Assembly (NCBI RefSeq): GCF_001707755.1
Contig: NZ_MBDL01000008.1
Coordinates: 124,001-188,000 of the forward strand
DNA from: Acinetobacter celticus
GTDB lineage: Bacteria > Pseudomonadota > Gammaproteobacteria > Pseudomonadales > Moraxellaceae
Length of the DNA: 64,000 nt
Direction of reading: 5' to 3'
The notes under the pieces were generated by a model. The model was not told the origin of the DNA. It saw only the letters and a program-made list of their open reading frames with translations, and made no database searches. A program made the position numbers and the translations under genes. Below, piece after piece: positions 8,294 through 17,894 of the stretch. Every line of letters begins with the position of its first letter. Position 1 is the stretch's first letter.

Positions 8294-10930
8294 GTGCCCC
8301 AAAAACTCGACAATATACAGTCTTCATTACCTACCAATACATCCACATCCGAACAAAGCGCCCAAAAGCTTCTAACCACACTACATAGCGTATTCGATCA
8401 ACCTGAAATTCAAACAACATTAAGTAAAACCAAACTGAGTGCTGAGCAACTCACACATAGTACTGACCTCAAAAAAATTCCGACATCTACAAAACGGATT
8501 AAGCCCCTAAATGACTTTTTAGGTCAAGACCGTGCACGTGCTTCTGTAGAAGCAGGCATTTCCCTTCCTTATTCAGGCTATAACATTTTTGCTGTCGGTA
8601 CGGCAGGCTTGGGTAAGCGCACCATGATTAAGCGCTTACTTCAACAGCATGCCAAAAATATGCAAACGCCAAATGACTGGGTTTATGTCAATAATTTTAA
8701 GCATTCGCGCCAGCCTGTTGCGCTACAACTTCCTGCAGGACAAGCACCGAAGTTCCAAGCCACCCTGCATCAAACATGGCAAATTATTTTAAAACAACTA
8801 GAACGCCGTTTTACCGCCGAAACTTACCATAACCGTGTTGAAATGATTCGTCAGCAAACCGGTGATGTACAGCATCAAGCACTGATTGAGCTAAATAGAG
8901 AAGGTGAAACGCTCGATCTTAGACTTATTTCGCAAGATGATGAACATTGCTTTGTGCCAGTTCATTTACTTGACAACGAAATGCAGGAAATGTCTAAAGA
9001 AGACATCAATGCACTAAATAGCAAAGAACGTTCTACCATTGCCACAAACATCCGATTAATGAACAAAAAGTTGGAACGTTTGGGTTTGCATTTAGGTGAT
9101 TTAGAAGATGATGCACGTGATCGAGTTCAAGCGCTAAACCGTGATATTGCCAAACAAGTCGTAATGCCACGTATTGACCTTATTCTGAATAAATTTGGTG
9201 ATGTTGAGGGTTTGGAAGAATATTTAAAATACTACGCTGACGATATTATTAATAATGTCGAAATTGTCTTAGAACAAGAAGAAGATGATTTCACACCCGG
9301 CGTATTCAGTCGTGTGCCTGCTCGTTATCAAGCCAATATTATTGTGAGCTATAAACCCAATTCAGGTGCGCCCGTTGTATTTGACGACTTCCCAACACAT
9401 TACAACCTGTTGGGTCATGTCGAACAACTTACTCAAAATGGCACCATTACCACAGACTTCACCTTAATTCGCCCTGGTGCATTGCATAAAGCCAATGGTG
9501 GGTTCCTTTTACTTGAAGCTGAACAGTTGCTTGAACAACCTTATGCATGGCAAGGTCTGAAACGGGCTTTAAAATCTGGGCAATTAAAACTCTCATCACT
9601 AGAACACATGCTGACACTCACAGGTAGCATCTCTATTGAACCAGCACCTATCCCACTAAATATTAAGGTTATTCTTTTAGCCGAACCTGAAATTTATTAT
9701 GATATTTTAGAGCTTGAGCCAGAGCTTGGTAGTGTATTTAAAATCCGTGCCGATTTTACCGACACATTACAACGTAATGACAATAATGAACAAGCCTATA
9801 TGCAACTGATTGCAGACTATGTGCAAACAGATAAATTATTGCCGTTTGATCGCTCTGCACTGGCGGCTTTACTCACTGACTCCAGCCGTCAAGCTGAAGA
9901 TCAAAGTTCATTGTCATTACATGCCTTAACTTTAGGTGATTTAATTCGTGAGGCACATCATCACGCCGCACAAGCCAACGACAAAATGGTGACTGAACAA
10001 CATATCAATATGGCTTTAGATCACCGTAAATATCGTCTGGGTTATTTACGTGAACTGTATTGGCAAGATTTGTCTCGTGGCACCCAACTGATTGAAACCA
10101 AAGGTCATCGTTTAGGTCAAATTAACGCGCTTTCTGTGATTCATTATGCAGATGTAGAGTTTGGTCTGCCCTCACGCTTAACGGCTTCGGTTTATCAAGG
10201 TGGTGGCGATATTTTAGATATTGAACGCAGTGTGGAACTGGGTGGCTCTTTACATGCCAAAGGTGTCCTGCTGATGTCCAGTTTCCTTAAAGCCCATTTT
10301 GGTCGCGAGCAAATTTTACACTTCTCAGCCGCTCTTGCCTTTGAACAAAGCTATGGTCAAGTCGATGGCGACAGTGCAACTGTAGCTGAACTATCTGCTT
10401 TAATTTCTGCCATTAGCCAACTACCCATTGACCAGTCATGGGCCATTACAGGTTCTATGAACCAACTGGGGCAAGTCCAACCCATTGGTGGCGTAAATGC
10501 TAAAATTGAAGGCTTCTTTGATGCATGTAAGCTACAAGGTTTAACCCATAAACAAGGTGTGATTATTCCGCGTCAAAACATGCAACATCTGATGTTACGT
10601 AAAGACGTGATTGAAGCGGTAAAAAATGGTCAATTCCATATTCATGCCATTGATACCATTGATCAGGCTTTAGAGATTTTGATGGCACGTCCAGTCGGTA
10701 TTTTAGACAAAAAAGGCCGTTACACTAAAAACTCGATCTTTGCAGCCGTGATGGCGCAATTAGAATACTGGCAAGCCATTGAGGATGGTGCAAGATTGGA
10801 AGAAGTGCCGAAGAAAAAAAGTAAAAAGAAGAAGAAAGCCAAAAAAAAGGCCAAAGCTGAAAAAGTCGCGCTTGAACTTGCAAATAATGTCGCTGAAGCT
10901 TTGCAAGCTGAACAATCTGCCCAAAATTGA
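8294..10930 (+). CDS. Lon-like (S16) protease with degenerate AAA domain
   Basis: An 878-residue protein of the LonB/YcbZ-like group. The C-terminal S16 protease domain keeps the Ser-Lys dyad: Ser in GDSATVAELSAL and Lys in GGVNAKIEGFF. The AAA part is unusual: the Walker A region reads GTAGLGKRT, with Arg where Ser/Thr should follow Lys, and the Walker B region reads FLLLEAEQLL rather than ending in Asp-Glu. A strongly basic lysine tail closes the protein at about 835-860. The start is a GTG with no strong ribosome-binding site. The protease assignment is secure; ATP dependence is doubtful from the motifs. It is a single-gene unit ended by a strong terminator. Confidence 0.85.
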   Translation: MPQKLDNIQSSLPTNTSTSEQSAQKLLTTLHSVFDQPEIQTTLSKTKLSAEQLTHSTDLKKIPTSTKRIKPLNDFLGQDRARASVEAGISLPYSGYNIFAVGTAGLGKRTMIKRLLQQHAKNMQTPNDWVYVNNFKHSRQPVALQLPAGQAPKFQATLHQTWQIILKQLERRFTAETYHNRVEMIRQQTGDVQHQALIELNREGETLDLRLISQDDEHCFVPVHLLDNEMQEMSKEDINALNSKERSTIATNIRLMNKKLERLGLHLGDLEDDARDRVQALNRDIAKQVVMPRIDLILNKFGDVEGLEEYLKYYADDIINNVEIVLEQEEDDFTPGVFSRVPARYQANIIVSYKPNSGAPVVFDDFPTHYNLLGHVEQLTQNGTITTDFTLIRPGALHKANGGFLLLEAEQLLEQPYAWQGLKRALKSGQLKLSSLEHMLTLTGSISIEPAPIPLNIKVILLAEPEIYYDILELEPELGSVFKIRADFTDTLQRNDNNEQAYMQLIADYVQTDKLLPFDRSALAALLTDSSRQAEDQSSLSLHALTLGDLIREAHHHAAQANDKMVTEQHINMALDHRKYRLGYLRELYWQDLSRGTQLIETKGHRLGQINALSVIHYADVEFGLPSRLTASVYQGGGDILDIERSVELGGSLHAKGVLLMSSFLKAHFGREQILHFSAALAFEQSYGQVDGDSATVAELSALISAISQLPIDQSWAITGSMNQLGQVQPIGGVNAKIEGFFDACKLQGLTHKQGVIIPRQNMQHLMLRKDVIEAVKNGQFHIHAIDTIDQALEILMARPVGILDKKGRYTKNSIFAAVMAQLEYWQAIEDGARLEEVPKKKSKKKKKAKKKAKAEKVALELANNVAEALQAEQSAQN

Positions 10931-10951
10931 TTCCATCAGGTATTCATTCAT

Positions 10952-10983
10952 AAAAAAAGCACCTGATTTAGGTGCTTTTTTTA
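10952..10983. terminator. Bidirectional terminator between Lon-like gene and grxD
   Basis: AGCACCT-GATTT-AGGTGCT hairpin with seven A before and seven T after. It serves the convergent Lon-like gene and grxD. Confidence 0.88.
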
Positions 10984-10996
10984 TATTTGTTCTGAA

Positions 10997-11338
10997 TTAA
11001 GCTTCAGGAGCTGGGCTGTATTGTTCAACCAAGGGCTTTAACTCACCTTTTTGGAACATATCAAGCATAATGTCGCTTCCGCCAATTAACTCGCCGTTAA
11101 TCCATAATTGCGGAAAAGTTGGCCAGTTTGCAATTTGCGGTAAAATCGCGCGAATATCTTGATTTTCCAAAATATTTACATATGCAAATGGACGGCCAAT
11201 TTGACTGAGTGCTTCAACTGCGCGTGCAGAGAAACCACATTGCGGGAATTGTGGAGTGCCTTTCATATAAAGCAGAACTGCATGTTTAGCAATTTGGTCG
11301 CGAATTAACGCTTCTGTATCACGAGCTTGTTCAGTCAT
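10997..11338 (-). CDS. grxD: Monothiol glutaredoxin, Grx4 type
   Basis: A 113-residue monothiol glutaredoxin with the CGFS active site (QCGFSARA). Members bind a [2Fe-2S] cluster with glutathione and deliver it in iron-sulfur assembly in the cytoplasm. The conserved MKGTP, WPTFPQLW and GGSDIM segments that bind glutathione are present. The ATG at 11338 is chosen because GAGG lies about 8 bases upstream; a longer frame reaching 11377 has no such signal and adds an unlikely N-terminus. Confidence 0.95.
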   Translation of the reverse strand: MTEQARDTEALIRDQIAKHAVLLYMKGTPQFPQCGFSARAVEALSQIGRPFAYVNILENQDIRAILPQIANWPTFPQLWINGELIGGSDIMLDMFQKGELKPLVEQYSPAPEA

Positions 11339-11538
11339 TGATATATCCTCAATAAATCTGCATCGCATTATACCCAAAACTGAACAAAACAGTATGGTTA
11401 AAGCAATAAATCCAATTTTATTTACAATCGGGCTTTAAATCCCAGATAGATTTTGCTTATATAGAACATCTTGGCCCATGTCTTTATATGGTGTCATCAT
11501 CGCTTTATTTCAATTCACCGAATAGATAAGAGTTAGTC

Positions 11539-12750
11539 ATGAATAACATTACCCTTGCGCCTGTGCAAACTGATCAATCATCACATTTGATGCCGGTATT
11601 TGGCCGCCAACCGATCAGCTTTGTCCGAGGACAAGGTTCTTATCTTTACACAGAAGATGGCACTGAATATTTTGATGCGCTGACAGGCATTGCAGTGTGT
11701 GGTTTAGGCCATTCTCACCCTGCTGTAACCGAAGCGATTGCTGATCAAGCTGCAACTTTAATTCATACCAGCAATATTTTTGAAGTGCCATGGCAAACTG
11801 CCGCTGCACAAAAACTTGCTGAAGTGGCAGGTATGGAAGAAATTTTCTTCTCGAATAGTGGTGCAGAAGCGAATGAAGGCGCAATTAAAATTGCCCGTAA
11901 ATTTGGTTATATGCAGGGTATTGCTCAGCCGAAAATTATCGTAGCAGATCATTCTTTTCATGGTCGTACATTAGCGACATTGTCTGCAACAGGTAACAAG
12001 AAAGTCCAAGAAGGCTTTGCACCTTTAGTCGAAGGTTTTATTCGTGTTCCATTTGGTGATATTGATGCCATTACAGAAGCAGCCATCAATCACCCAGATA
12101 TTGTGGCTATTTTAGTTGAACCTATTCAAGGTGAAGGTGGTGTCAATACTGCACCTCAAGGCTTTAGTTATCTTGAAGAAATTCGTCACATTTGCAACCA
12201 ACACAATTGGTTGATGATGTTAGACGAAGTTCAAACAGGTAACGGTCGTACAGGTCAGTATTTTGCTTACCAACACACCAGCATTGTTCCAGATGTATTG
12301 ACTACGGCTAAAGGCTTGGGTAATGGCTTTCCAATTGGTGCTGTCATGACTCAAGGTCGTGGCGTGGGTGTACTGACTGCAGGCAATCATGGTTCTACCT
12401 ATAGTGGTTCACCTCTTGGTTCACGTGTGGTTTATACGGTTATTGATACCATTCAAAAAGAAAATTTAGTCGACAATGCTTCACAAATGGGTGCATACAT
12501 TGTTGAGCAATTTAGAACCCAACTTGCAGATCAAAATGTGATTGTTCGCGGTTTTGGTTTGATGATTGGTATTGAATTACCTAAAGCCTGTGGCGACTTA
12601 GTGAATGTCGCACGTGACGACTATCATCTTATTATTAATGTCACAGCAGGTTCTGTAATCCGCTTACTTCCAGTACTTAATATTAATAAAGAGCAAGCCG
12701 ATCAACTCATTACGCGTATTGTGAAAATGGTCAAAAACTTTTTAGCGTAA
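11539..12750 (+). CDS. argD: Acetylornithine/succinyldiaminopimelate aminotransferase
   Basis: A 403-residue class III PLP aminotransferase, best matched to ArgD, which makes N-acetylornithine in arginine synthesis and can serve in lysine synthesis. The PLP lysine lies in TTAKGLGNGFPIG, with the cofactor-binding aspartate in MMLDEVQTGNGRTG and the phosphate-binding SNSGAEANEGAIK. It stands apart from other arginine genes here, as is common. Substrate preference within this family (acetylornithine, succinylornithine, GABA) cannot be fully settled from sequence. Confidence 0.88.
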   Translation: MNNITLAPVQTDQSSHLMPVFGRQPISFVRGQGSYLYTEDGTEYFDALTGIAVCGLGHSHPAVTEAIADQAATLIHTSNIFEVPWQTAAAQKLAEVAGMEEIFFSNSGAEANEGAIKIARKFGYMQGIAQPKIIVADHSFHGRTLATLSATGNKKVQEGFAPLVEGFIRVPFGDIDAITEAAINHPDIVAILVEPIQGEGGVNTAPQGFSYLEEIRHICNQHNWLMMLDEVQTGNGRTGQYFAYQHTSIVPDVLTTAKGLGNGFPIGAVMTQGRGVGVLTAGNHGSTYSGSPLGSRVVYTVIDTIQKENLVDNASQMGAYIVEQFRTQLADQNVIVRGFGLMIGIELPKACGDLVNVARDDYHLIINVTAGSVIRLLPVLNINKEQADQLITRIVKMVKNFLA

Positions 12751-12768
12751 TTTTAACACTGTAAATAT

Positions 12769-12810
12769 GAGATCTAAAAAAAGCCACAATTGTGGCTTTT
12801 TTTAGATCTC
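12769..12810. terminator. 42-bp perfect palindrome acting as bidirectional terminator
   Basis: Two 21-bp arms form an exact palindrome with no spacer. The core AAAGCCACAA/TTGTGGCTTT is flanked by seven A on one side and seven T on the other, and by AGATCT at both ends. It separates convergent argD and the LysR-type gene, ending both. Confidence 0.85.
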
Positions 12811-12820
12811 GACTTTGATT

Positions 12821-13750
12821 TTAAGATGCGTCTTGATAAATACGACCGCCAGGCAATTGGCTGAAATACTGCTTCAAAGCATCGACACAACGATGAATTT
12901 TGGTTGGTTGCTGTTCACGTTTTAACATGACTGCATACAGTGTAAATTTCGGCAACTTCCACTCAGGTAAAACTTCGACCAGTGAACCATTCATTAAATC
13001 TTTTTGAACATCTAAATATAAAACTCGAGCAATACCATGTCCCTGTAAACACAAGGATTTAGCCACCAAAATATTATTTGTAGATAATCTTGACTTCATT
13101 TCAACATTCGCCACTTCACCTGTTTTTACATGTTGAAAGGCAAACTGTTGATAATTTTTCATAATACTCATGGCCAATAAATCATGATTGACCAGATCTT
13201 GAGGACGTGAAATTAAAGCGGATTGATTAATAAAACTTGGCGTTGCAACAAGGACTTGATCGACATGCGCAAGTGGAACAGCATATATATTTTGCTCATC
13301 AATATGAGCACTCATACGTAGTGCAATATCAATGCGACCATCAATCAAATCAATATACTGATTATCTGCTTCCAAATGCACTGCAAGCCCACGATGAGCA
13401 GACATCCAATGCGATAACGCAGGAATAATATGGTTCGCACACAATTCAGGTGTAGAGGCAATTCGTAAATCACCGATTAAATCGTCACGCAATTGATTAA
13501 TGCGAATTTTGCCACGTTCAGCGGCAGAAATCATCTCTTGGCAACTATGGAAAAAAGCCTGTCCTGCTTCGGTTAAACTGAGCTTTCGGGTAGAACGATG
13601 AAGTAATACCGCGTCCATTCCCTGCTCTAGAGAACGGATTTGCTGGCTGACAGCACTGGTGGTTATTCCCAACTCTCGTGCCGCACCGCTAAATGAGTTC
13701 TTTTCCACAACGCAAGCGAAGACGCCCATTGCCCGAAGTTGATCTAACAT
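12821..13750 (-). CDS. LysR-family transcriptional regulator
   Basis: A 309-residue LysR-type regulator. The N-terminal winged helix-turn-helix is clear (MGVFACVVEKNSFSGAAREL, then TTSAVSQQIRSLEQ), followed by a periplasmic-binding-protein-like effector domain (about 90-295). The group resembles regulators of quinone-reductase, efflux and aromatic genes often called YafC/DmlR-like. GAGG sits 8 bases before the ATG. Its neighbours are convergent argD and the oppositely placed nlpD, so there is no divergent partner to name as target. Target unknown. Confidence 0.9.
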   Translation of the reverse strand: MLDQLRAMGVFACVVEKNSFSGAARELGITTSAVSQQIRSLEQGMDAVLLHRSTRKLSLTEAGQAFFHSCQEMISAAERGKIRINQLRDDLIGDLRIASTPELCANHIIPALSHWMSAHRGLAVHLEADNQYIDLIDGRIDIALRMSAHIDEQNIYAVPLAHVDQVLVATPSFINQSALISRPQDLVNHDLLAMSIMKNYQQFAFQHVKTGEVANVEMKSRLSTNNILVAKSLCLQGHGIARVLYLDVQKDLMNGSLVEVLPEWKLPKFTLYAVMLKREQQPTKIHRCVDALKQYFSQLPGGRIYQDAS

Positions 13751-13839
13751 AAATTTCCCTCTAAACTTATGAGGTGCTCTAATTCAATAAAAGCAACTCA
13801 TTGTATTATACGGTGAAATTAATGTTTTGCATTATATAT

Positions 13840-14664
13840 TTAATTGTTTGGTAAAACGGTCATCGGATTAATTGGCTTACCATCTAAACGTACTTGAAAC
13901 TCAAGCATAGTCTGAGTTGTACCTGATGAACCCATCTCAGAAATTTGCTGCCCAGCCTTCACATTATCGCCACTTTTCACATTCATTTTACTATTGTGTG
14001 CATAAGCTGTGATGTAACCATTTATATGTTTCAATAAAATAAGATTGCCATATTCTTTTAAACCGTCCGCAGCATAGACCACTTGGCCATCGGCAGCTGC
14101 AACAACGGGGTCACCTATTTTGCCACCATAACGGGTACCTTTTATATTGGAAGCCAAATTAAAAGTTCCAATCACAGGGCCATTAGATGGTTTAGCCCAA
14201 CGTAATGAAGATGATTGTGCAGAAATAATAGGTGTAGCCGGTACTGTTTTAACTTGTGAGGAAACTGAAGGTGCGACTGGAACCGTATTTTGTGGTAAAG
14301 GTACTGTTTGACGCTGAATAGGTGCTGTTTGCGCCATCGCCTGTGTAGACGTAGCACGACGAGCCCCAGAGTTCTTTAAGCGAATAGACTGCCCCACATA
14401 AATACGGTACGGCGACGCAATGTCATTCATTTCAGCAACACTGGTATAACTTAAGCCATAACGGCCTGCAATTCCACTTAAGGTATCCCCTGAGCGCACT
14501 GTATAAAAGTCAGGTGCAACCGCATAACGTGTTGCATTATTAATTTGCGGTTTAGATGCACAACCACTCAAAATAACGGTCGAAACAGTCGCCACGGTAA
14601 ATAGAAGTGACTTTAAAAAACCTGCTGGAGTTGCAACTAAGCGATACTGTGACACCAGGGACAT
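13840..14664 (-). CDS. nlpD: NlpD-like LysM/M23 lipoprotein (amidase activator)
   Basis: A 274-residue envelope lipoprotein. The signal peptide ends in the lipobox LSGC; a LysM peptidoglycan-binding domain follows (YTVRSGDTLSGIAGRYG), then a Pro/Gln/Thr-rich linker, then a LytM (M23) domain at the C-terminus. The LytM domain looks inactive: the zinc-binding His/Asp region reads GTRYGGKIGDPV, and the last motif reads LEFQVR in place of LHF. YAH is kept. Degenerate LytM proteins of this type (NlpD, EnvC) activate amidases that split the septum. The ATG at 14664 has GAGAGG before it; a GTG six codons upstream would place that site inside the gene. It lies downstream of surE, as in E. coli, but no rpoS follows. 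Confidence 0.85.
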   Translation of the reverse strand: MSLVSQYRLVATPAGFLKSLLFTVATVSTVILSGCASKPQINNATRYAVAPDFYTVRSGDTLSGIAGRYGLSYTSVAEMNDIASPYRIYVGQSIRLKNSGARRATSTQAMAQTAPIQRQTVPLPQNTVPVAPSVSSQVKTVPATPIISAQSSSLRWAKPSNGPVIGTFNLASNIKGTRYGGKIGDPVVAAADGQVVYAADGLKEYGNLILLKHINGYITAYAHNSKMNVKSGDNVKAGQQISEMGSSGTTQTMLEFQVRLDGKPINPMTVLPNN

Positions 14665-14775
14665 TATTTTCCTCTCTAACACGAATAATATGATGCGTAT
14701 AATTGCGCTAAGATTAGCAAAAAATAGTCTAAAAAAAGCTATGCATTTAGCATTTTCACAAAGTTATAACACTAC

Positions 14776-15552
14776 TTAACCATTTTTAGAAAATTGCGCA
14801 TGTAAGTTGTTCAAAATAGCGTAATTTGTCGCATCCATTTGAATGGGCGTTACACTAACATAACCATTGGCAACAGCGAAAAAGTCTGACTCTATATCTG
14901 TTAAGCCTTTTTTAGGATCAGCGACTGCTTCACCCGATAAGCCAATCCAATACACTTGACGACCTCTTGGGTCGACATGGCTACTAATTGGTTTAGATTG
15001 GTTTCGTCTTCCCTGATAGGTAATTTTTGCCCCTTTCAATTCTGTAACATCTGGAATATTCACATTTAAAATGTGACGAGGTGGCAATACTGGCAAGCCT
15101 TGTACAATAAAATCATGTACCCATTGCGCCGCTACTGCAAAGTCTTCAGGTGTTTCATAAGAACGTACATTTGGCCCTGCCAGTGAAACTGCAATGGCAG
15201 GTTGCTTCATTAAACGTCCTTCAAAAGCAGCACCGACTGTGCCTGAATAAAGTACGTCATCCCCCAAATTTGCGCCATTATTAATGCCACTCACCACCAA
15301 ATCAAATTCAAAATTGAATAACCCATTCATAGACAAATAAACACAATCTGCTGGTGTACCATTTACTGCCCACATATCTGGGGCAATTTGAATCGGTCTT
15401 AATGGTCGGTCTAAAGTTAACGCACTAGAAAAACCACTACGCTCGGCTTCAGGGGCAACCACAACAACACGCCCCAAAGGGCGTAAAGCCTGTGCTAAGG
15501 CTTGAATACCTGGAGCAAAAATACCATCATCGTTCGCAATTAAAATATTCAC
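14776..15552 (-). CDS. surE: 5'-nucleotidase SurE
   Basis: A 258-residue metal-dependent nucleotidase (SurE) that dephosphorylates nucleoside monophosphates in the cytoplasm. The N-terminus shows the DD metal site ([13 protein letters not shown]); the conserved [19 protein letters not shown] and NVNIP segments are present, as is NGTPADCV. Length is the family norm. It lies upstream of nlpD on the same strand, the surE-nlpD neighbourhood found widely in gammaproteobacteria, here without pcm. Confidence 0.95.
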   Translation of the reverse strand: MNILIANDDGIFAPGIQALAQALRPLGRVVVVAPEAERSGFSSALTLDRPLRPIQIAPDMWAVNGTPADCVYLSMNGLFNFEFDLVVSGINNGANLGDDVLYSGTVGAAFEGRLMKQPAIAVSLAGPNVRSYETPEDFAVAAQWVHDFIVQGLPVLPPRHILNVNIPDVTELKGAKITYQGRRNQSKPISSHVDPRGRQVYWIGLSGEAVADPKKGLTDIESDFFAVANGYVSVTPIQMDATNYAILNNLHAQFSKNG

Positions 15553-15662
15553 GCAAAAACCTACACTTATACAAAAATGACTGATAAGAATATTTAATTG
15601 AAATATATTAAGAATTCTATATATTTACAGCTCAACATTTATCAAAAATATGTGATTTTAAA

Positions 15663-16037
15663 ATGACTAAAACTATATCATTTCGAGGCGTATTGGGTTT
15701 AAGTTTTGCTATGCTTTTTTCTCCCGCAATTATGGCAAATGAAGACCTCACACCCGTTGAAATAAATACCATTGTGAAAGAAGATATTGCTTCAGCACAA
15801 ATTATGGCTGAAATGTGCCCTGCAACCATCGGTAAGAATGCAAAATTTGATGCAAATATCAAAACATTAGTCCAGAGCTATTTAGCGGATTATGCAGATA
15901 AATCGATGACTTATGAAAAAATCCAATCAGATAGCGAATATAAGTTACTTTTAGATGAAGCACGTCAGGTCGCTAAAGAAACCCCTAAAGATGAACAACA
16001 GTCTGTTTGTAATGATGTTTTAAATTATCAAGCATAA
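15663..16037 (+). CDS. Small secreted protein, first of two tandem paralogues
   Basis: A 124-residue protein with a signal peptide (cleavage probably after PAIMA). The mature part is helical and has two cysteines, one in AEMCP and one near the C-terminus (VCNDVL), that could form a disulfide in the periplasm. Its layout matches the next gene: Cys-Pro early, a YLADY/YLPNE-type segment in the middle, and Cys about ten residues from the end. It resembles a Moraxellaceae-restricted family without known function (possibly the group labelled MCR_0457, from memory). It has its own hairpin terminator downstream. Confidence 0.75.
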   Translation: MTKTISFRGVLGLSFAMLFSPAIMANEDLTPVEINTIVKEDIASAQIMAEMCPATIGKNAKFDANIKTLVQSYLADYADKSMTYEKIQSDSEYKLLLDEARQVAKETPKDEQQSVCNDVLNYQA

Positions 16038-16050
16038 TTTAATGATATAA

Positions 16051-16085
16051 AAGGATAATGTTTTGGAGCGTTATCCTTTTTTTAT
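16051..16085 (+). terminator. Terminator after first secreted paralogue
   Basis: AAGGATAA pairs with TTATCCTT across a 12-nt loop and runs into a T-tract, right after the stop at 16037. Confidence 0.75.
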
Positions 16086-16202
16086 TTCACAATTCTTTCA
16101 TTTTTCAACAGCTTCAATACAAACTTTCTCTTTTAATTGTTCTTAATAGTTTTTAATCTAACACTCATTCTTCTTTTTATTAAATAATTCAGGTGATGTT
16201 GA

Positions 16203-16583
16203 ATGAAAAATTCTGTTGTTAAAGCTATAAGCATCCTCTCTTTTTCGGTTTTTACATTGATGACGCATTCAGTTTATGCAGCAGATGAAAAAATTGAAGT
16301 TACACCAACACCTCAAGTGACCCAACAAGAATTGGCTGCAATTTATGTGTTATCTGATATTTGTCCAAGTTTAGTCAGCGATCAGGCTAAGTTTGCACAA
16401 GGTTATGCCAAATTGACCAAAGAATATTTACCCAACGAAAAGAACCCTGTAACAGCCTTAGAAAGGCTTGGTCAACAAAAAAGTTTCCGTCCTATTTTAA
16501 ATGAAGCACAGTCTGATGCGCAAAAAGCGGGCAACGAAAAAAACAAAGAAATTTGCCAAGAGCTCAGTACTTACGCAAATTAA
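16203..16583 (+). CDS. Small secreted protein, second tandem paralogue
   Basis: A 126-residue protein with a signal peptide (cleavage probably after SVYAA). The mature chain shares the plan of the preceding gene: IYVLSDICP early, KLTKEYLPNE in the middle, and EICQELSTYAN at the end, with two cysteines at matching places. Sequence identity is low, so the duplication is old. No catalytic motif is visible; function unknown. The two genes have separate terminator and leader regions and are probably separate transcripts. Confidence 0.75.
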   Translation: MKNSVVKAISILSFSVFTLMTHSVYAADEKIEVTPTPQVTQQELAAIYVLSDICPSLVSDQAKFAQGYAKLTKEYLPNEKNPVTALERLGQQKSFRPILNEAQSDAQKAGNEKNKEICQELSTYAN

Positions 16584-16699
16584 TTTCACTTCGTTACAAT
16601 ACTCTTAAAATAAGCCATATCCCCCCATAGAAGTACGCCTAGCTTTGTCCTAAAATGCTAGGCTCTCTGCGCTATAACAAGTTATTGGAACTACCCAGA

Positions 16700-17848
16700 A
16701 TGACCCGAAAAACAGCCCTTGCCGCCTTAATTCTCGCTCCATCTTTTTCATTCGCGGCAACTGTCTTATCTGCACCTCCAGAATTGAATAATAAATCTTA
16801 TGTGCTGATGGACTATGAAACCGGGCAAATCCTTGCTTCGAAAAATGAAAATGAAAAATTAGCCCCTGCTTCTATGACAAAAATGATGACCAGTTACATC
16901 ATTGAACAGAAGCTTCTAAATGGTGAGTTAACCGAAGACGAAAAAGTTCGTATGAACGAATCTGCTTGGTGTCGTGGCAGTAGCTCAGAATCATGTATGT
17001 ATGTGCCTTTAAACGGAACAGCGACTGCACTTGAAATGTTGCGCGGTATTATTATTCAATCGGGTAATGATGCATCTAAAGCCATGGCTGAACATATTGC
17101 TGGGAACGAAGGTACCTTCGTGCATATGATGAACCAAGAAGCAAAACGTATTGGTATGGCCAATACCCAGTTTATCAATGCAACAGGTATGCCTGCTGAA
17201 GGTCATTATTCAACTGCAAAAGATATGGCGACACTGGCTCAGCATATTATTCATGACAGTTCTAAATATTATCCGATCTATTCTGAAAAAGAATTTAGTT
17301 TTAATGGGATTAAGCAAGGCAACCGTAATGCCCTACTTTATACAGACCCAAGTGTAGACGGTTTAAAAACTGGCCATACCAATGAAGCCGGTTATTGCTT
17401 AACGACGTCTGCTAAACGTGGCCCATTACGTTTAATTTCCGTAATTTTTGGCGCACCAAGCATGAACGAACGTGCATCTCAAACACGTGAAATTTTAGCT
17501 TGGGGTTATGCAAATTTTGAAACGGCTCAAGTTCAACCCGCTAAGCAAGTTCTTGCAAGAGCTAAAGTTTGGTACGGCAAAGAAAGCGATGTGCAAATTG
17601 GCCTAGCAGAAAACTTTAACGTGACATTGCCTAAAGGCGAAGCAAACGCAATTAAAACCCAATTGGTTGTTCAACCAAAATTGACAGCACCGTTAAAACA
17701 AGGTCAAGTCGTGGGTAAATACGTTGCCAGCTTAAATGGTAAAGTCATTGCAGAAAAACCACTTGTTGCCTTAAAACCTGTAGAAGAAGCTGGTTTCTTT
17801 GCAAAAATGATTGATCACATCAAACAATTTTTTGCAAACCTATTCTAA
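16700..17848 (+). CDS. dacC: D-alanyl-D-alanine carboxypeptidase, PBP5/6 type
   Basis: A 382-residue low-molecular-weight penicillin-binding protein that trims the terminal D-Ala from peptidoglycan pentapeptides in the periplasm. The three active-site motifs are present: SMTK in PASMTKMMT, SGN in IQSGNDASKAM, and KTG in GLKTGHTNEAG. A signal peptide (MTRKTALAALILAPSFSFA) precedes them, and the C-terminus FAKMIDHIKQFFANLF is an amphipathic membrane anchor like that of PBP5. The ATG at 16700 is preferred because it starts the signal peptide; an upstream in-frame ATG at 16655 adds 15 unneeded residues. Confidence 0.93.
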   Translation: MTRKTALAALILAPSFSFAATVLSAPPELNNKSYVLMDYETGQILASKNENEKLAPASMTKMMTSYIIEQKLLNGELTEDEKVRMNESAWCRGSSSESCMYVPLNGTATALEMLRGIIIQSGNDASKAMAEHIAGNEGTFVHMMNQEAKRIGMANTQFINATGMPAEGHYSTAKDMATLAQHIIHDSSKYYPIYSEKEFSFNGIKQGNRNALLYTDPSVDGLKTGHTNEAGYCLTTSAKRGPLRLISVIFGAPSMNERASQTREILAWGYANFETAQVQPAKQVLARAKVWYGKESDVQIGLAENFNVTLPKGEANAIKTQLVVQPKLTAPLKQGQVVGKYVASLNGKVIAEKPLVALKPVEEAGFFAKMIDHIKQFFANLF

Positions 17849-17894
17849 GCATTCTTAAATCGGTTTTCTAAGTGATTATTTTGACTTAGACCAA

